Part shown: positions 1 to 15,538 of the stretch, piece by piece
Layout: each line of letters opens with the position of its first letter
Position numbering within the stretch: the stretch's first letter is position 1
DNA from: Anisakis pegreffii
Taxonomy: Eukaryota; Nematoda; Chromadorea; Rhabditida; Anisakidae
Length of the DNA: 64,000 nt
Assembly (NCBI GenBank): GCA_035041965.1
Contig: JAPYMA010000019.1
Span: 1 to 64,000 of the forward strand
Reading direction: 5' to 3'
Translations under genes and position numbers: made by a program
The notes under the pieces: model-generated
Seen by the model: the letters and a program-made list of their open reading frames with translations, nothing else
Told to the model about the DNA's origin: nothing
Database searches by the model: none

Positions 1-1171
1 TTCACTTGCATGTAAATATGAGGTTCTTGATACTCAAACACTTATTTGCGAAGTTTCAAGTCCATTTTCTGTCGATGTTAGCATCAGAAATTTTCGGAAA
101 TTTTGATTTTTCACGACAGATATACGTCGCTTAAATTAAATCATTTGAATTCTGAAAAAACTGAAAGTTCAGAGTTTTTGTAAAAAGCGAAAAAAACATT
201 CGCGATGGACAAATAGCAAAGTAAAGAGGCTTGCAGTTTTTGGAACATGCAGTTGATTAACCGATGGAATATTGAAGCCGAACAAATCGCGTGGAAGGAA
301 AGAACTCAAAATTTTATTGAATTTTGTTGCTTTTGGTTCTCATTAAAAAGGTGATTATTTTCGTTAGTCTACATAGAAATGTATCCAGATGAGGGTGACA
401 TAAACTGATAAAGAGCAGAATAATCAGTTGAATGTTCAATGAAATGTTACGCAAAAGTTCATCGAGCTGTCATTCATCATGCCATTCTTCTGATTTGCAT
501 CAATTTCCTTAACCTTTCATCAATGGCAGGTGGCAAACAACAAAGATGACTGCATATGGATGAGCTGGGAATGATTAAGGCTTGCTTCAAGATGGGCATA
601 CTATCAAAATTCATACAACTTGATCTGCTTTATCAAACCCTGAGATCCCGGGATCGGGACTCAAATCCCAGGAACCCTAATGAACGCTCTTATATTCGAT
701 GACATGAAACATCATCTGTAAACTTCAAACTAGCTTATCAATTGAAGGTCGCCCTTGGGGGAGGCGTATCATGTACCTCAGATCTTGCTAGCGAAAAGCA
801 ATTTTGCTAAAAACTGAAAAGATTTGAATGAATCTAAATTTAATTCTCAAGCAGTACAATGACCACATAACTGTTATGAATTACGTTCCATCAACAGTGA
901 CAATGACGTTTGAATTGGCACATTGCAATGAAGTTGACTGTTTGATAGACACTTCAGAAGTTCATAATGCAATGTGCTTGGAAACATTATGAGGTTTTAT
1001 GAAGCCCTCCTTTGAAAGCCTTCTAAAGGCGAAAGAGTGAGTTGAAATATGAGCATTCGCAGTTCTTGTTCAGTCAGAAAGCTTTCAAAGAAATCATTTG
1101 AAAACGAATACCTAAAATAATGATTAACAATATGATGAAACTGAGTTCGATACAAACGAAATGGAACAGAC
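1..1171. other. no gene resolved; possible 3' part of the paraoxonase-like gene
   Basis: I see no exon here that I can defend. The minus-strand gene to the right stops at a clean donor at 1171/1170, so its last coding exon or exons should lie here or beyond the left edge. Two acceptor-like sites on the minus strand (near 1109 and 817) lead only to short open stretches without clear paraoxonase similarity. The rest looks like AT-rich intron or intergenic DNA. Confidence 0.4.
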
Positions 1172-3845
1172 CTGTGATGGAGATGAGTACTTCAAGTCAT
1201 CTGGTGCACTATTATGGGCGAACAGTTGTTTGGCAATCGGATGTGCTCCAGTCCACACATCGTTATTGTCAGCAACATAAACATTATCTGGTGACGTATG
1301 CAAATCTACTGTACTGATTAATTCCACTGTTTTATAGTCCTGCAAACTTTTTCAGTCCTCTTTCATTATGATGGCCGCGTTCAGATTCATAGTGTAATAT
1401 GAGCAAATTATTGGAAACTGCAAAAATCTGAATCGAGTCAATGAATTCTTGAAATATTACGCGAATACTCTCTTCACGATAATAACTGATCATATTTGGT
1501 GGTGCACGATATGTGCTTACAACAGATTTTAAACTTGAACCAAATCGCATGTCTAAACTACAGCTTCAAGGAATTCTATTGCACTTCGGTTCAGTTCAAG
1601 AAATGAAAACGCTTTTTCTTTCAGATCCAAGCATAACAGGTCGCTCGATTTTTGTAAACTATATCTTTTATTGTGTTCGTTTGATTTCAGATACTCCATT
1701 TGCTTACATTAGATATTTTGTAAACTGTTATCGTTTTTCCGAGTGGAGACGCAACAATGATATGAGACTTTGTTCGATCTATTCCGATGCCATTCGGTGA
1801 GAGGGACGATTTGATGAGTGTATGAGATGTCTGAAATTTGAACTGATTGAGCATGCAAGAATGATGAGATGGTTGTAACTATAATTATCATTCTGAAAAT
1901 ACATCATTTCATAGCGAGATCATTAGTATCCTTGAAAGTATGAACGTATTTTTAAACGATTCGCTAAAGTGAACAAATCTCAGTTCCAAAAAATATGTTC
2001 ATTTCTAGGTTGTGAGTGAAATGGTTCATGTAAAAAAAAATAACACCTCTCCATCGTAAAAGATAATACTTCCACTATTAAGACTGAAGACTCCTTCAAG
2101 CATCGCCCAAAACCAAGACTGCCCACTACCATCATTTGTCAGTATGAATTTGTCTTTACCAACAACAACCAAATTATTCGGTCTTAAACGAAACGCATCT
2201 CTCGGCTTATTTATTTCATTGCACTTTAATATTCGGCTTGAAGCAGTGTTGCAAAGTTAGAATTATCAATATGAAAAATAATATATTTGTACACAAAAAC
2301 ATTTTGACGGTCACAGCTAAGCATCATTTCAATATTGTTCAATTAATCACAGTGCACAATGAATTATTTCTTATTATCAGTCACTGCAGTCATCTAGTAA
2401 ATTATATGGCCTTTTAACTGACCTGATGAAGCTGTCATCTTTTATCGATCTGAGATGTCTGAGAGTCGACTTTTGTTCATCGTATGCGAATACCTCTACT
2501 GAATGCTTGAACGAATTGTCGTGATTGATAACGTACAATAATATTTGTCCATCAACAATAAATGACGATAAACCGTGCGGATGGAAATTTTCCTTGAATA
2601 AAATATAGAAAAATGAAAATTTTGATTCCAATATCTATTGCATGAATGTAAATTACGTTGATAAACAGAGTTATGTTTACTGTTATGAATGAAAACTCAT
2701 TCAATTGTGCGGGTAGAAGTTCATATGAAGAAAATTAGTGTTCGTAAATAGAAAGGAATATTTCACATGATTCTCAAAAGCTATTTGCATTATAAACAAA
2801 TATGCATGCATATTGCTGCATTATTGCACATCTTCTGTGAATAATGGGCGAACTAAATGACGAAATTGTCAACGTATGAATCAAACCCTATCGAAGTCGT
2901 TCTCTATTTCGACAGGTTTTGCTTTGTATTCACCATGCGGCTGCACGAAACTATACAAAAATATTTGTCCCTTCACTTCAGATGATCGCTGAGTCATATA
3001 AAAAAGTCCAGACGTAATAAATGCCGCATTCAAACGTTTCACTAATTCGATATCTTCAGCTCCGTATTCTACAAACTATGTTCATTTATTGTTACGAAAT
3101 CTTGAAAACTGAATTTATACAAATATTTTGACAATGAGCACATGAATCGAAAAAAGAACGAAAAATCATGATACTCACAATCAGTCTTAAATGTTTGCAT
3201 TAATCAGTCGTTAAACGAACATAATCAATATGCGTTAATATTACTGATGTTCTAATGGAGTATTCTCGAGTTACACTAAGCATTTTGACACCATACAAAA
3301 TTGATAAAAAAAGCTTACGAATGCCTTCCACGGTACGACATGGACCAGGTCGATGATTGTTGATATGCTTGTTGAGGTCAAGCATGATCCTAATAAAAGC
3401 ATTATGAGCGATGCGCTTGTTTTTTGTTTTCAAATTGGTGACTCTTTCGTACCGAAACTAGATTTTTGTCCTCGAAAACGCTTCAAAAAACTTTTCTTCG
3501 CATAATTAAGTGACTACGGTCATGTAGTTTTGATTAGACGTTAGTCATCTGTGTCAGACACACAAAACTACAGTTGATTTTACTTATTGTTAGCACACAA
3601 TTGCATTCAAGTGTGCACAGATCGAATATAAATTAATCTAGTTACGGTGCTCTCATACAAATTCTATTAAACTCTGCCCAGGTATCCACCGAAAATTGCT
3701 GCAAAGAAGTAATTATTCAAAAATAATAGAATAATACTCATTCATATGCATAAAAACTGCTGAATCACAAAAATCCTTACATTATTCTCACAGCAAAAGC
3801 TGCAAAAAGTCCAAGCGCGGCATACCCAAACAGTTTGAGAAACAT
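1172..3845 (-). CDS. paraoxonase/MEC-6-like membrane-anchored protein (3' end missing)
   Basis: Seven exons join in phase: 3781-3845, 3319-3389, 2887-3068, 2423-2592, 2047-2200, 1708-1830 and 1172-1339, giving 311 codons. Human PON1 has about 355 residues, so roughly 45 C-terminal residues are missing. The N-terminus (MFLKLFGYAALGLFAAF) is an uncleaved-signal or membrane-anchor type. Family landmarks follow in order: PGPCRTVEGI, then GAEDIE (the calcium-binding Glu-Asp pair), FHPHGLSSF and VINHD (the two active-site histidines of PON1), NNLVVVG (calcium Asn), SPNGIGI (calcium Asn) and DVWTGAHP. The family's usual VDN near the last calcium site reads VDL here, so one ligand seems lost. In C. 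elegans the nearest relatives are MEC-6 and the POML proteins, which act in the ER as chaperones for degenerin channels. That role is an inference; lactonase activity is uncertain. The gene is divergent from the innexin at 9038. Confidence 0.85.
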
Positions 3846-3853
3846 TATGAATA

Positions 3854-3859
3854 CTGAAA
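3854..3859 (-). promoter_or_regulatory. candidate spliced-leader acceptor before the paraoxonase-like start
   Basis: On the minus strand a strong nematode acceptor (pyrimidine-rich, ending TTTCAG) lies eight bases before the start codon at 3845. No upstream coding exon joins it in phase. Such an arrangement is typical of trans-splicing to a spliced leader, but an ordinary 5' UTR intron would look the same. Confidence 0.45.
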
Positions 3860-5149
3860 TGAAAATGATGACAGTGACGAGGTAACTAGTTACTGAATTG
3901 AAGTTGATCTATCAAAATTTTTGCGTGAAACTAAAGTCAAAATTCCGCGACACCAAATGATGAACAGTAAATAAATAATAATTCTGATAATCTTTTGCTC
4001 ATTTCCATCTATTTTTTGATGTTCTTTGCGCGTCTCATTCGATTACATACGTCAATTTTGCAATGAGCCGCCATTTGCACATAAACTTAGGGATGGTTCA
4101 ACATTATCGTGTACTTACATGAATAAAACTGATTAGTGGACCAAAAACAAGATAAAAGCACCCTAACGAGAAAGTAATGAGTAAATTCATTGGAAAAAAC
4201 CTAGAACGGAAAATAACGAAACGTAAACGTCGACTTCAATTATGGCAGTAACTGATAATTCAGTTGGATTATAGTGTAAAGTGAATGAAGCAGTGTAATT
4301 TGTATCATTAGCAATTGATAGCAGAAAGTGCAAATATAAGGCGATGTTATTTATACAAACGCTGTGTAATCAACTTCTGCTGAAACAGTCTGCTTAAAAG
4401 CAACAGCTGTTCATTGTTTTTTTTGCCAGTTGTCCTACCCAACAAGAACACTGTTGAGTCGTTGCATTTATTCAGTCTACTATGAACTTTAGCATATTCG
4501 GATAAACAGCTACACGACAACGTCAGTTCAACGAAGATCAGTAACTCAGTTGAAATTACCCATGCATATAGCTAATTGTTCGATGGGAATATCTTTAACC
4601 GAACGTAAACTGTTAAATACAATCGAGATTACACCATTATAGTATGAAATTGTTCAAGGCACAGTTTCTTCATCTAAAGAATCTCATGACATCTATTAAA
4701 TTGATAAAGCGATATCCTAAGCAATACTTTTATTGTCGATCCAGTTTTTATTCTTTCTTGAAAACCGAATTGGTCAGCTTCATTTTAGAGCTGTATGTTC
4801 CAACATTCCTTCGTGTGTGGCCGTTTAAATTTGATGGGAAATGTAGTCGGCCAATCTTGATGCATCACCATATTTTCAAAATTTCCATAGCTAAAGTCAT
4901 TCTCAATTGACTTTTATGAACTTTGCAGTATCGAAGTAAATTAAGCAAATGATGATACTGCCAAGACTTGAGTAAGAACGTGACGGCATGCAAGAGTTAA
5001 TTCGAAAGTTTTAATTTGAGATGTCTGCAACACTTCATATATACCTACATTTATTATTACTGTCACGATTTTTTTGATATTATCATCATCATGGTATTCT
5101 TTCAGTCCTGAAACACATATCAACGCATATCGATTTTATCAGTGAGAAG
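3860..5149. other. intergenic, no gene recognised
   Basis: A short hydrophobic minus-strand open stretch (4119-4190) begins with ATG and ends at a good GTAAGT donor. It does not join the next exon in phase, so I do not call it. A plus-strand open frame at 4644-4910 has no recognisable domain. The region probably holds the promoter of the minus-strand gene. Confidence 0.5.
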
Positions 5150-5691
5150 TAGTGTTCGTCGGGAGCAGTTTTTCGCACGGGGAAGGACCCCGCGGGGAGA
5201 AAAATGGACGGAGGGTGTCCCCGCAAAAAAGTCGGGGAGCAAATTGCGCGGGGCGGACCCCGTCGGGGAATGACCGTTCCCCGTGTTCCCCGACGGGAAG
5301 GACGGAGAGCATTTCAGCTCAATTTTTTAAAACAAAATTTCCATTTTTTAAAGATTTTTCTTCTTTTTTTAAGTAGTTTTCTTTCAAGTGCACCTTATAT
5401 TCACATTTCAAAACAAACATCAAGACAATATTGAAAGTATTGCAGCGGTCTTTCACCATTTTCAGTTGACTGTTCGCGATATTCGCGCCCCCTGTCCTCT
5501 CCGTCGGGGAGCAAAACTGAACGGGGGGGGTCCCCGAGAAAAGGTCGGGGAGTGGATCGCCCGGGGGTCACCGCGGGGAGAAATTGGACGGGGGGGTGGC
5601 CCCGCGAAAAAGTCGGGGAGCAAATTGTGCGGCGGGGGGAGCGCTCCCCGCCGTGGTGCTCGACGGGGAGCCCGTTCCCCGACGAACACTA
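5150..5691. mobile_element. non-autonomous hAT-like element, GC-rich, 542 bp
   Basis: The ends are inverted: TAGTGTTCGTCGGG on the left and CCCCGACGAACACTA on the right. A perfect 8 bp duplication, gtgagaag, flanks it (5142-5149 and 5692-5699) and fits the hAT target pattern nTnnnnAn. The outer parts are GC-rich and made of short repeats around CCCCGCGGGG and GTCGGGGAGCAAA; the centre (about 5310-5460) is AT-rich. It has no transposase reading frame; the open frames crossing it are composition artefacts. Relatives lie at 18858-19156 and 42385-42462. Confidence 0.85.
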
Positions 5692-6917
5692 GTGAGAAGC
5701 ATCCCATTTCTGGGCTGTGCCAGCCTACAGAAATGCCTGAGAAATTCTGGATTGCTCTCAACAATGGTGATGCGTTGAAGCGATGTTGATCTTTAGTATA
5801 TCATTAAAATATTACTACTGTAGATTTTGGACTACTGTTAAAATATTACTGCTGTTTAACTTCGGCCACCTGTCTACACAAGTTGTATCTCCAATCTTGT
5901 AACTTTCTGATGCCGACATTTTCAAGATAATATGAATGTTCTAGACTGTATCTAGTTAAAAAAAAACTAACATTCGTTTGCAGAAGAACAGTCTCATTCA
6001 TGGTATCTACTGCGATCCTCGGCAGATCGATGATGTCTTATAAGTATCGATGATATCCAGTGAGCATATCGTCTTAATAAACCCTACTTATGCAGCATAA
6101 GTCGTTTTGAAAATGTACATATTTGCCAGTCCTCCCGCAGAAATATGTAATTTTTCAGAGAATCACTATGCTGACTAAAACAACAATGTTAGAAAGGAAT
6201 ACTAGTCATTTTTCATAGATTCTAGACATAAGCTGATCACAAATAACATTTCGGTTGACAAAAATCATGCTGCTCTGTGTTATCACAAGTAATATTGAGG
6301 ATTTTGGATTCACTCATGATTAACGTCGTTGAATAACGATTCTTCATACTTACTTGTCATAAATAATGTTAAGTTGCTTGAATATAGCTTAGATAATTGA
6401 GTTTTCTGTTGAGCTAGTCAATTCTATCATTGATAAGATTTTGAGCGTCCATTCTTTGTACTAAGTTAATCATTCTTCAATACGAGATTTCCCATTCGTT
6501 TCCATTGACAATGGGTTAAATATTCTTTCAAATGTTGAGCATTTGCTGTGTTGAGGGGTTCAATTTTTTAGGTTGAATCAATGTTATCTCTATGTTTGCC
6601 CACCTTCAACCCATTTGAATGCGATCAAATAAAAACGAATTAAGAGGCTAATAAAGTCGTTTCGAAAATGTTGTGTCACCTTTATTCAGCTACTAAACGA
6701 GAACGATCAATTCTTGAATGTCATTTCTTTTTCTGCTTCATACGAATTTACAGTTCCATGAGCAGTGCTCTGACAGTCCTCGATTCATGGCCAGTGCCGT
6801 GCGAGCAATTCAAAAAAAAAAAATCAGACATTTAATAATCTATGTACCAAGAGGAAGAATGAGTTTGAAATGAAAGACCATAACTGCGCTTACAAATACC
6901 ATAATGAAGCCATACGT
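5692..6917. other. intergenic, nothing recognised
   Basis: AT-rich sequence between two mobile elements. I see no exon with family similarity, no RNA gene and no clear repeat. Confidence 0.5.
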
Positions 6918-8406
6918 CAGTGATGGGCACGCTAATGGAAAACAGCAGCGCCGCTATCGCTGATTCGTTCACAAAGAATGTTTGGTTCGCTGAAAAAAGA
7001 AAGCGCTATGGCTACTATCGCCAAAAAAGTAGCGAAACACTATCGCTGATCCGCTAATTAAACAAAACTAGTCCGTTGTTCGCCGTTCGCTATCGCTATT
7101 ACCACTTTGGAATCTTCGCTCAAAATTTGCAATTGCAGCAATTGTTTCTATGTGAAAAAACCTCATTGCACCATTACACAAGTGAAAATTTTCATTGAAT
7201 CATGCAACAACAGATAATCATCTCTAAATAAGTACCAGTAGTGATGACATCCGGCCGACGGTCGGATTCTGAGCGAGTAGTTTGGGAGGTCGGTCGGAAC
7301 TACGACTGTCGGAATGATGAAAAGTCATGTCGGTCGGATTCCGATCAACACGAAGTTTCGCTCAGATGTCATCACTAAGTACCGCCAATATAATATATCC
7401 ATACCTAGATTATCCTTAAAATTGCAAACATATGCCATATAAGGTTATCGGTCCAACTAAATCCGAGATATTCTTGCGAACCGTTTTCAATCAGTCCATG
7501 TTGGTGCTTCATTTAGATCGTCAGAACACGTCAGCAGAGGTGTTCCTTAAGGTTCCGTTCCGGGATCCCTTCATTTTCTCATTCATGTAGCTTTCCAGAG
7601 TGCCTTCATCCAGATTCAATATGTTTCGTTTTCGCTGAAGTCGTTAAGCTCTCCATGTTCTCCAACAGTTTATAAATTGTACATAATTTCATAAACCAGT
7701 AATCATCAGATTGACTCCCACCCCTAGCTCCAAAATGCAGACTTTGATCTATTCCACCAAATGAAATCAGATATGTATCCCTGTTAAAATCACGGTATGT
7801 ACCTAGCAAGATTAGATAAAGAGATTGAAAGAAGAAATTACCTCGCCCACCCAATTCTACTCATTCCCATCTTATTGCTTCAGCTATCCCACGACTCAAC
7901 CGCTTGATATCGCTCTCACTGTACGATGATACATAGAGTTTGATTCTCTTAGAGTATATGAACGATAATTATACGAATAATAATCGTTCATATCCTTTCC
8001 TAGCGAGAACAAAAGTGAACAAAACATCATTGCACAGTCACGTCACTTATTCAAATCCACATAGTTTAGTGAGCTGAGACGGAATGCTAGTGGTGCACCT
8101 ATAGCAAGTATTTGAGGTATGATTGAATATTCAACTTCGAACCATTAAGACGAATACGAGAAGTCTGAATTTGGTACTTGCCAGTAGTGCTACAGCGCAA
8201 CTATGTATAATACATGCCTTAATGTTGGAAAGAATATGTATTCACTTGCAGACGAACAGGCAGCGGAAGATGGCAGAAGTACTTCGCTGAAGCACTAAAC
8301 TTCGTGACAAAGTAGCTCACTGAAGCACTAACCAAAGATCCGAGTGAACGCTATCAACACAATTTTCCGCTATTTGAACACAGTAGTACACCACTGCCCA
8401 TCTCTG
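6918..8406. mobile_element. hAT-like element of about 1.5 kb with subterminal repeats
   Basis: The left end is CAGTGATGGGCA; the right end, read inward on the other strand, is CAGAGATGGGCA (11 of 12 identical). Ends of the CAGNGNTGGGCA kind are typical of hAT transposons. The flanking 8-mers ccatacgt and ctgtacat match at 5 of 8, all differences being transitions, which suggests an old insertion. The motif CGCTATCGCTGAT and variants recur within 200 bp of the left end, and CGCTATC recurs near the right end, as expected of subterminal transposase-binding repeats. No transposase domain is visible. A minus-strand open frame at 7606-7854 is unrecognised. A second element sits inside at 7239-7377. 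Confidence 0.6.
7239..7377. mobile_element. 139 bp hAT-like MITE nested in the 6918-8406 element
   Basis: Perfect 13 bp inverted ends, TAGTGATGACATC and GATGTCATCACTA, enclose a GC-richer core containing repeats of GTCGGTCGGA. The flanking 8-mers agtaccag and agtaccgc match at 6 of 8. It shares the TAGTG...CACTA termini of the 5150 element but not its core, so it is a different family or a diverged branch. Confidence 0.7.
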
Positions 8407-9037
8407 CTGTACATTATTCAGTGACTGCATAAACAGCATTGACAATAGACATTTCGAAAAAAAATCATACATACGGTCCTATACCGAATCTAGCAGACAA
8501 ACTCGTTGATTGAATGCGTATATGAAATGTTTTGACGAGTCTCCCTCGTATGCAGCCCCTCGTGATACCTCCTCATAACATACTACTATATTGAAGGACA
8601 TTCTTTCATACATGCGGTGTTCAGTTGATGCATCCGAATAATGCTCGAAATGAATGGTTAATGGCTATTGTATGCATTATTATTACATGCATTTGTACGT
8701 TCATCACATCTAGGCAGACGACTGTATGTATTTCTAGAGAATATTATTAGAGTTGAGAAACGAAGCAACACATCAAAAAGACAGTTCTCGTAGGATCCTG
8801 AGCAGAGAGTTTAGATATGTGTAGGTGAACGTTGTATGCTGATATGTTAGAATGGAAAAGAAAAGTGAATGTTAAAGATTGTATGTACAGAATTGTAACG
8901 AATTTGTATGGTATTCGAACATGATTAAATGTGATTGAATGCGCTGCCTGGTAAGGAAGGTTGCAATAATTGTAACAGAATAGCGACTGAGAGATTCTCT
9001 GATCGTTTGATAGTTGTTGTGGTTGATTTATTCAAAA
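8407..9037 (+). other. upstream region of the first innexin
   Basis: No exon or RNA gene is recognised. The stretch probably includes the 5' UTR and proximal promoter of the plus-strand innexin starting at 9038. I see no strong TATA box or spliced-leader acceptor close to the start codon. Confidence 0.4.
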
Positions 9038-12349
<3,312 letters not shown>

Positions 12350-15300
12350 AGCTATCTGTGATGCGACTGTTGATTGGAAATGATTACAAGACATTGCGCT
12401 TTTCGAATTTAATGCTTGTCATGATAACTAAGTATCAGTCGCTCTGCTATGTTTTTCCAGTACTCTTTTGGAGATTCTGCGTGGCGTTGGTAAATTGTAA
12501 GGTGAACTGCAAGATAGTATGCTTTGATATATGAATAACATTGATTGGCGCTGTTATTTTTTGTTTCGAATAATTGCCTTCGTTCAAAGATAATAGAGTC
12601 AATCTGATTGCTTATAGCCTGTTAATTAGCTCAAGAAGCGTACATCTGAGAAACGTCATGTAAATCTGACTATATGAGGTAGATTCAGATTTTGCGGAAG
12701 ATGTTAGATCCTTTTGTTTTTCATTGATATATTCGTTTCATTCACAGAATATATTCGATTAAATAAATCATTAAATTTAACATCACTTTGGTGATAGCAT
12801 TATTGTATCTTCACTTAAGTTTTTAGAATCACATGCAGTTGAACTTCACTTTATTCCATCGTTATCACTCATTCATAAATTTAGCCCTCATTATTATGAA
12901 AATTTCAATATCATTACAACAACCATTGTAGCACTTTTCAACTCTAGAAAGTCTGTGATTTTAAAAGTTTGGTTTTGAAAAGCAGGCTCACTGTTATATG
13001 ACAAAATGAATAATTACGCCATTACTGGTCATTCCACTTACACGGTTCACATTCACATTGTGAATGCATGATCAATGGTGTAGGTATGAGTGTTAACATC
13101 AATCAAATATGATTAGTGCTGGCAGTTGGGTAATCATTCAAGCGATAAAACAAAACCAAAGACTACACTTTAAGTGTTCCAATTGTAAGATAGAGTAAGA
13201 CCGGAAAGATTAAAATTCGATCCAAGCAAAACATCAAACCTATGAACACTTCGAATTGTTCGGTAAAAAGTGCAAAAATGGTAAAGCATTCTGACTACGA
13301 TATAAAAGCAGTAATTTATTTCAAAAATTGCATGTGTGATATTTTGTTAATATACACTCATGCAATATTTTGATCAAAAACTGATAAAAAATGCAAACAG
13401 TGTGGTGTTCTAATTTTAGTGTATGATAATTGAACATTTCAAAGAATTCGATATGAGCGATGATTTCAAGTTGTACCATTAAAAAATCATCCGAAACAGT
13501 GTTGAGTGCGCTAAAAATGGTAACGTTTTTCTTTCGTTGAGAGGACAGTTTTGGCAATTGTTACCCATATTACAGTTCGTGTTTTCGGTAGTCGAATAAA
13601 ATTTCGAATATGAAGTATGAAATCAGCATTAATTCATTTGGTGTACAGATGTTGTGAATCATACAGATTGAACTGAGCAACTTTCCCGACTCTTCTTCAT
13701 ATGAATGAGAGATACATGAACGAACGATCATCAACAATTTGAATTCAATTCGTAAAACGGTGCATGCATTCGATCAGTTCAGTGATTCTCTTTCAAACAT
13801 TCCCAAAATAACGGTTTTTTGAAAGCGGAACCAATTTTGGGGAAACAATTGCTTGTGTGCAGTGATAAGCTATTGTGTCATAAATCATTCATGAGAAACT
13901 TTCACACGCATATTGACGATGCAAGTTTGTTCATAGTCAAATCATGGAACGCAGTGAATAATTCATGTTCTACCATAGCTGTCTTCATGTGTTGTTGATT
14001 GTGTGCTCTAGGTTTAGAAAAACATGTTTCTAGATGGCTTTAGCACTGTGAGCCATATATATATGCTTAACAGAAACACTCTCATTCTGATGATGACTTT
14101 TACGTTTCCACTTTTGTACATTCAGTTTGCTACCACTTTGAGGGTTGTCTGTTTTTGATCAGAACATAAATTAAACACTCAATTGAGCTTGCAACTTCAT
14201 GCTCGTATTGGAAAAAGAGTGAAGTGTTTTCGAACAATGTGTAAAGTTATAAGTGATCAACTGCGATAACACCAGTCAGCTAATGTTTCTTGATGCAAGT
14301 GAACGAAGATGATCGGTTTTCGTATGAAATGACGAATATTGACAAATGAAAGGTGTAAATCGTGATTTATTGTATGTTTTAAAAGTTGTCGTAACATGCA
14401 CTAGGTGGCAGCACTGTAATGCGTTGAACATTATTACTTGATTTGTGGACGTCACTTGTGAATGAGTGATTATTCAACGACTGTATATCTATCGTATATT
14501 GTACAATGACAAATTTTCATGACGCATTATCCTCAGTCAAACAAACGAATGCGTGAATTTTCGATGAGAGCACAGAGATGAAAACTTCTTCGAGACAGTA
14601 CTAATGGCATGGCAATGAGAGTGATTGTAAAAGGAATGATGCACTGAATGGAAATGCTCATGCATTCCGGTTTGTAATGACATTGAAAATGATGATTGCG
14701 TTGTACAGTGAATGTTGCTGTTGTAGCGTGTGCTATTGTCGTAGTAAAAGAACAACGACTAGCGATTTTAGTTACGCGAATATTATCTTATCTTTCTAAG
14801 AGGTTTTTTTGATTGCACATAATGAATAAACATATGTATTTTATTCGTTTTTAAGTTCTGAAGTTTTGCGTATCGATGTAGCAAAGCATTTCGGTGGTTA
14901 CCTTATCGATGTTGAATAGCAATTTTTTCCCACTAATGCGGTTCGAGCAGAATGCTTAGTATTTCATGATATACATTACTGTTTCATTGTTGTTCACTTG
15001 CACTGCAAAGTTAGAATTCATCAAGTGTTACTTGAAAAAAGTACAATTTTGCTGTCATTTCGCCCGGATCAAAATCACACTGATACTTGTTGTTTGAATG
15101 CGCAAAAATAATTCGGTTGATAAGGAAAGCTTGCCGCGAAACGATGTTCAATTAAACATTACTATGCGGTGTTATGTGCAAAATTACAAATTTGACATCT
15201 GTTTTGTTGAAGATCAATTGATACGAATGCCCCTGACTGACTACTGAGAAGAACTAAAAAGTATCAGATTTGATACCTACAGTTTATCGGACTTTTCCAC

Positions 15301-15538
15301 AACCCACTTTTCACATATTCTATCGCTCGCTGAATGCGGTAATCGCAAATGGCGAGCAAAAATAAAAGAATGAATGGAAAGAGATGGATAAAGCAGATAT
15401 GCAGTTGTGATCATCTGGAACGACTTGCAGTGATTCTGCTCGGATCGCTTCTTAATATGACTGCGAAAGCGTTCAAGATTAGCTGTATGGTGACGTGTTT
15501 CATTGAACTAATTGCACTTTTTAAAGCTTATTCTAACG
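12350..15538. other. spacer between the innexin genes, no gene recognised
   Basis: About 3.2 kb of AT-rich DNA. It should contain the 3' UTR of the first innexin and the promoter of the second. Open frames here are short and show no family features. The spacing is too large for a typical nematode operon. Confidence 0.5.

Noticed and set aside
4119..4190. Hydrophobic minus-strand exon candidate with a GTAAGT donor
   Set aside because: It is in the wrong phase for the paraoxonase-like first exon and meets no other partner.
5152..5789. Overlapping open frames rich in Gly, Arg and Pro
   Set aside because: They are produced by the GC-rich hAT-like element; they exist on both strands and have no domain.
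12675..12682. TGAGGTAG, the seed of let-7 microRNA
   Set aside because: The following bases (ATTCAGATT) do not continue let-7 and I see no complementary arm.
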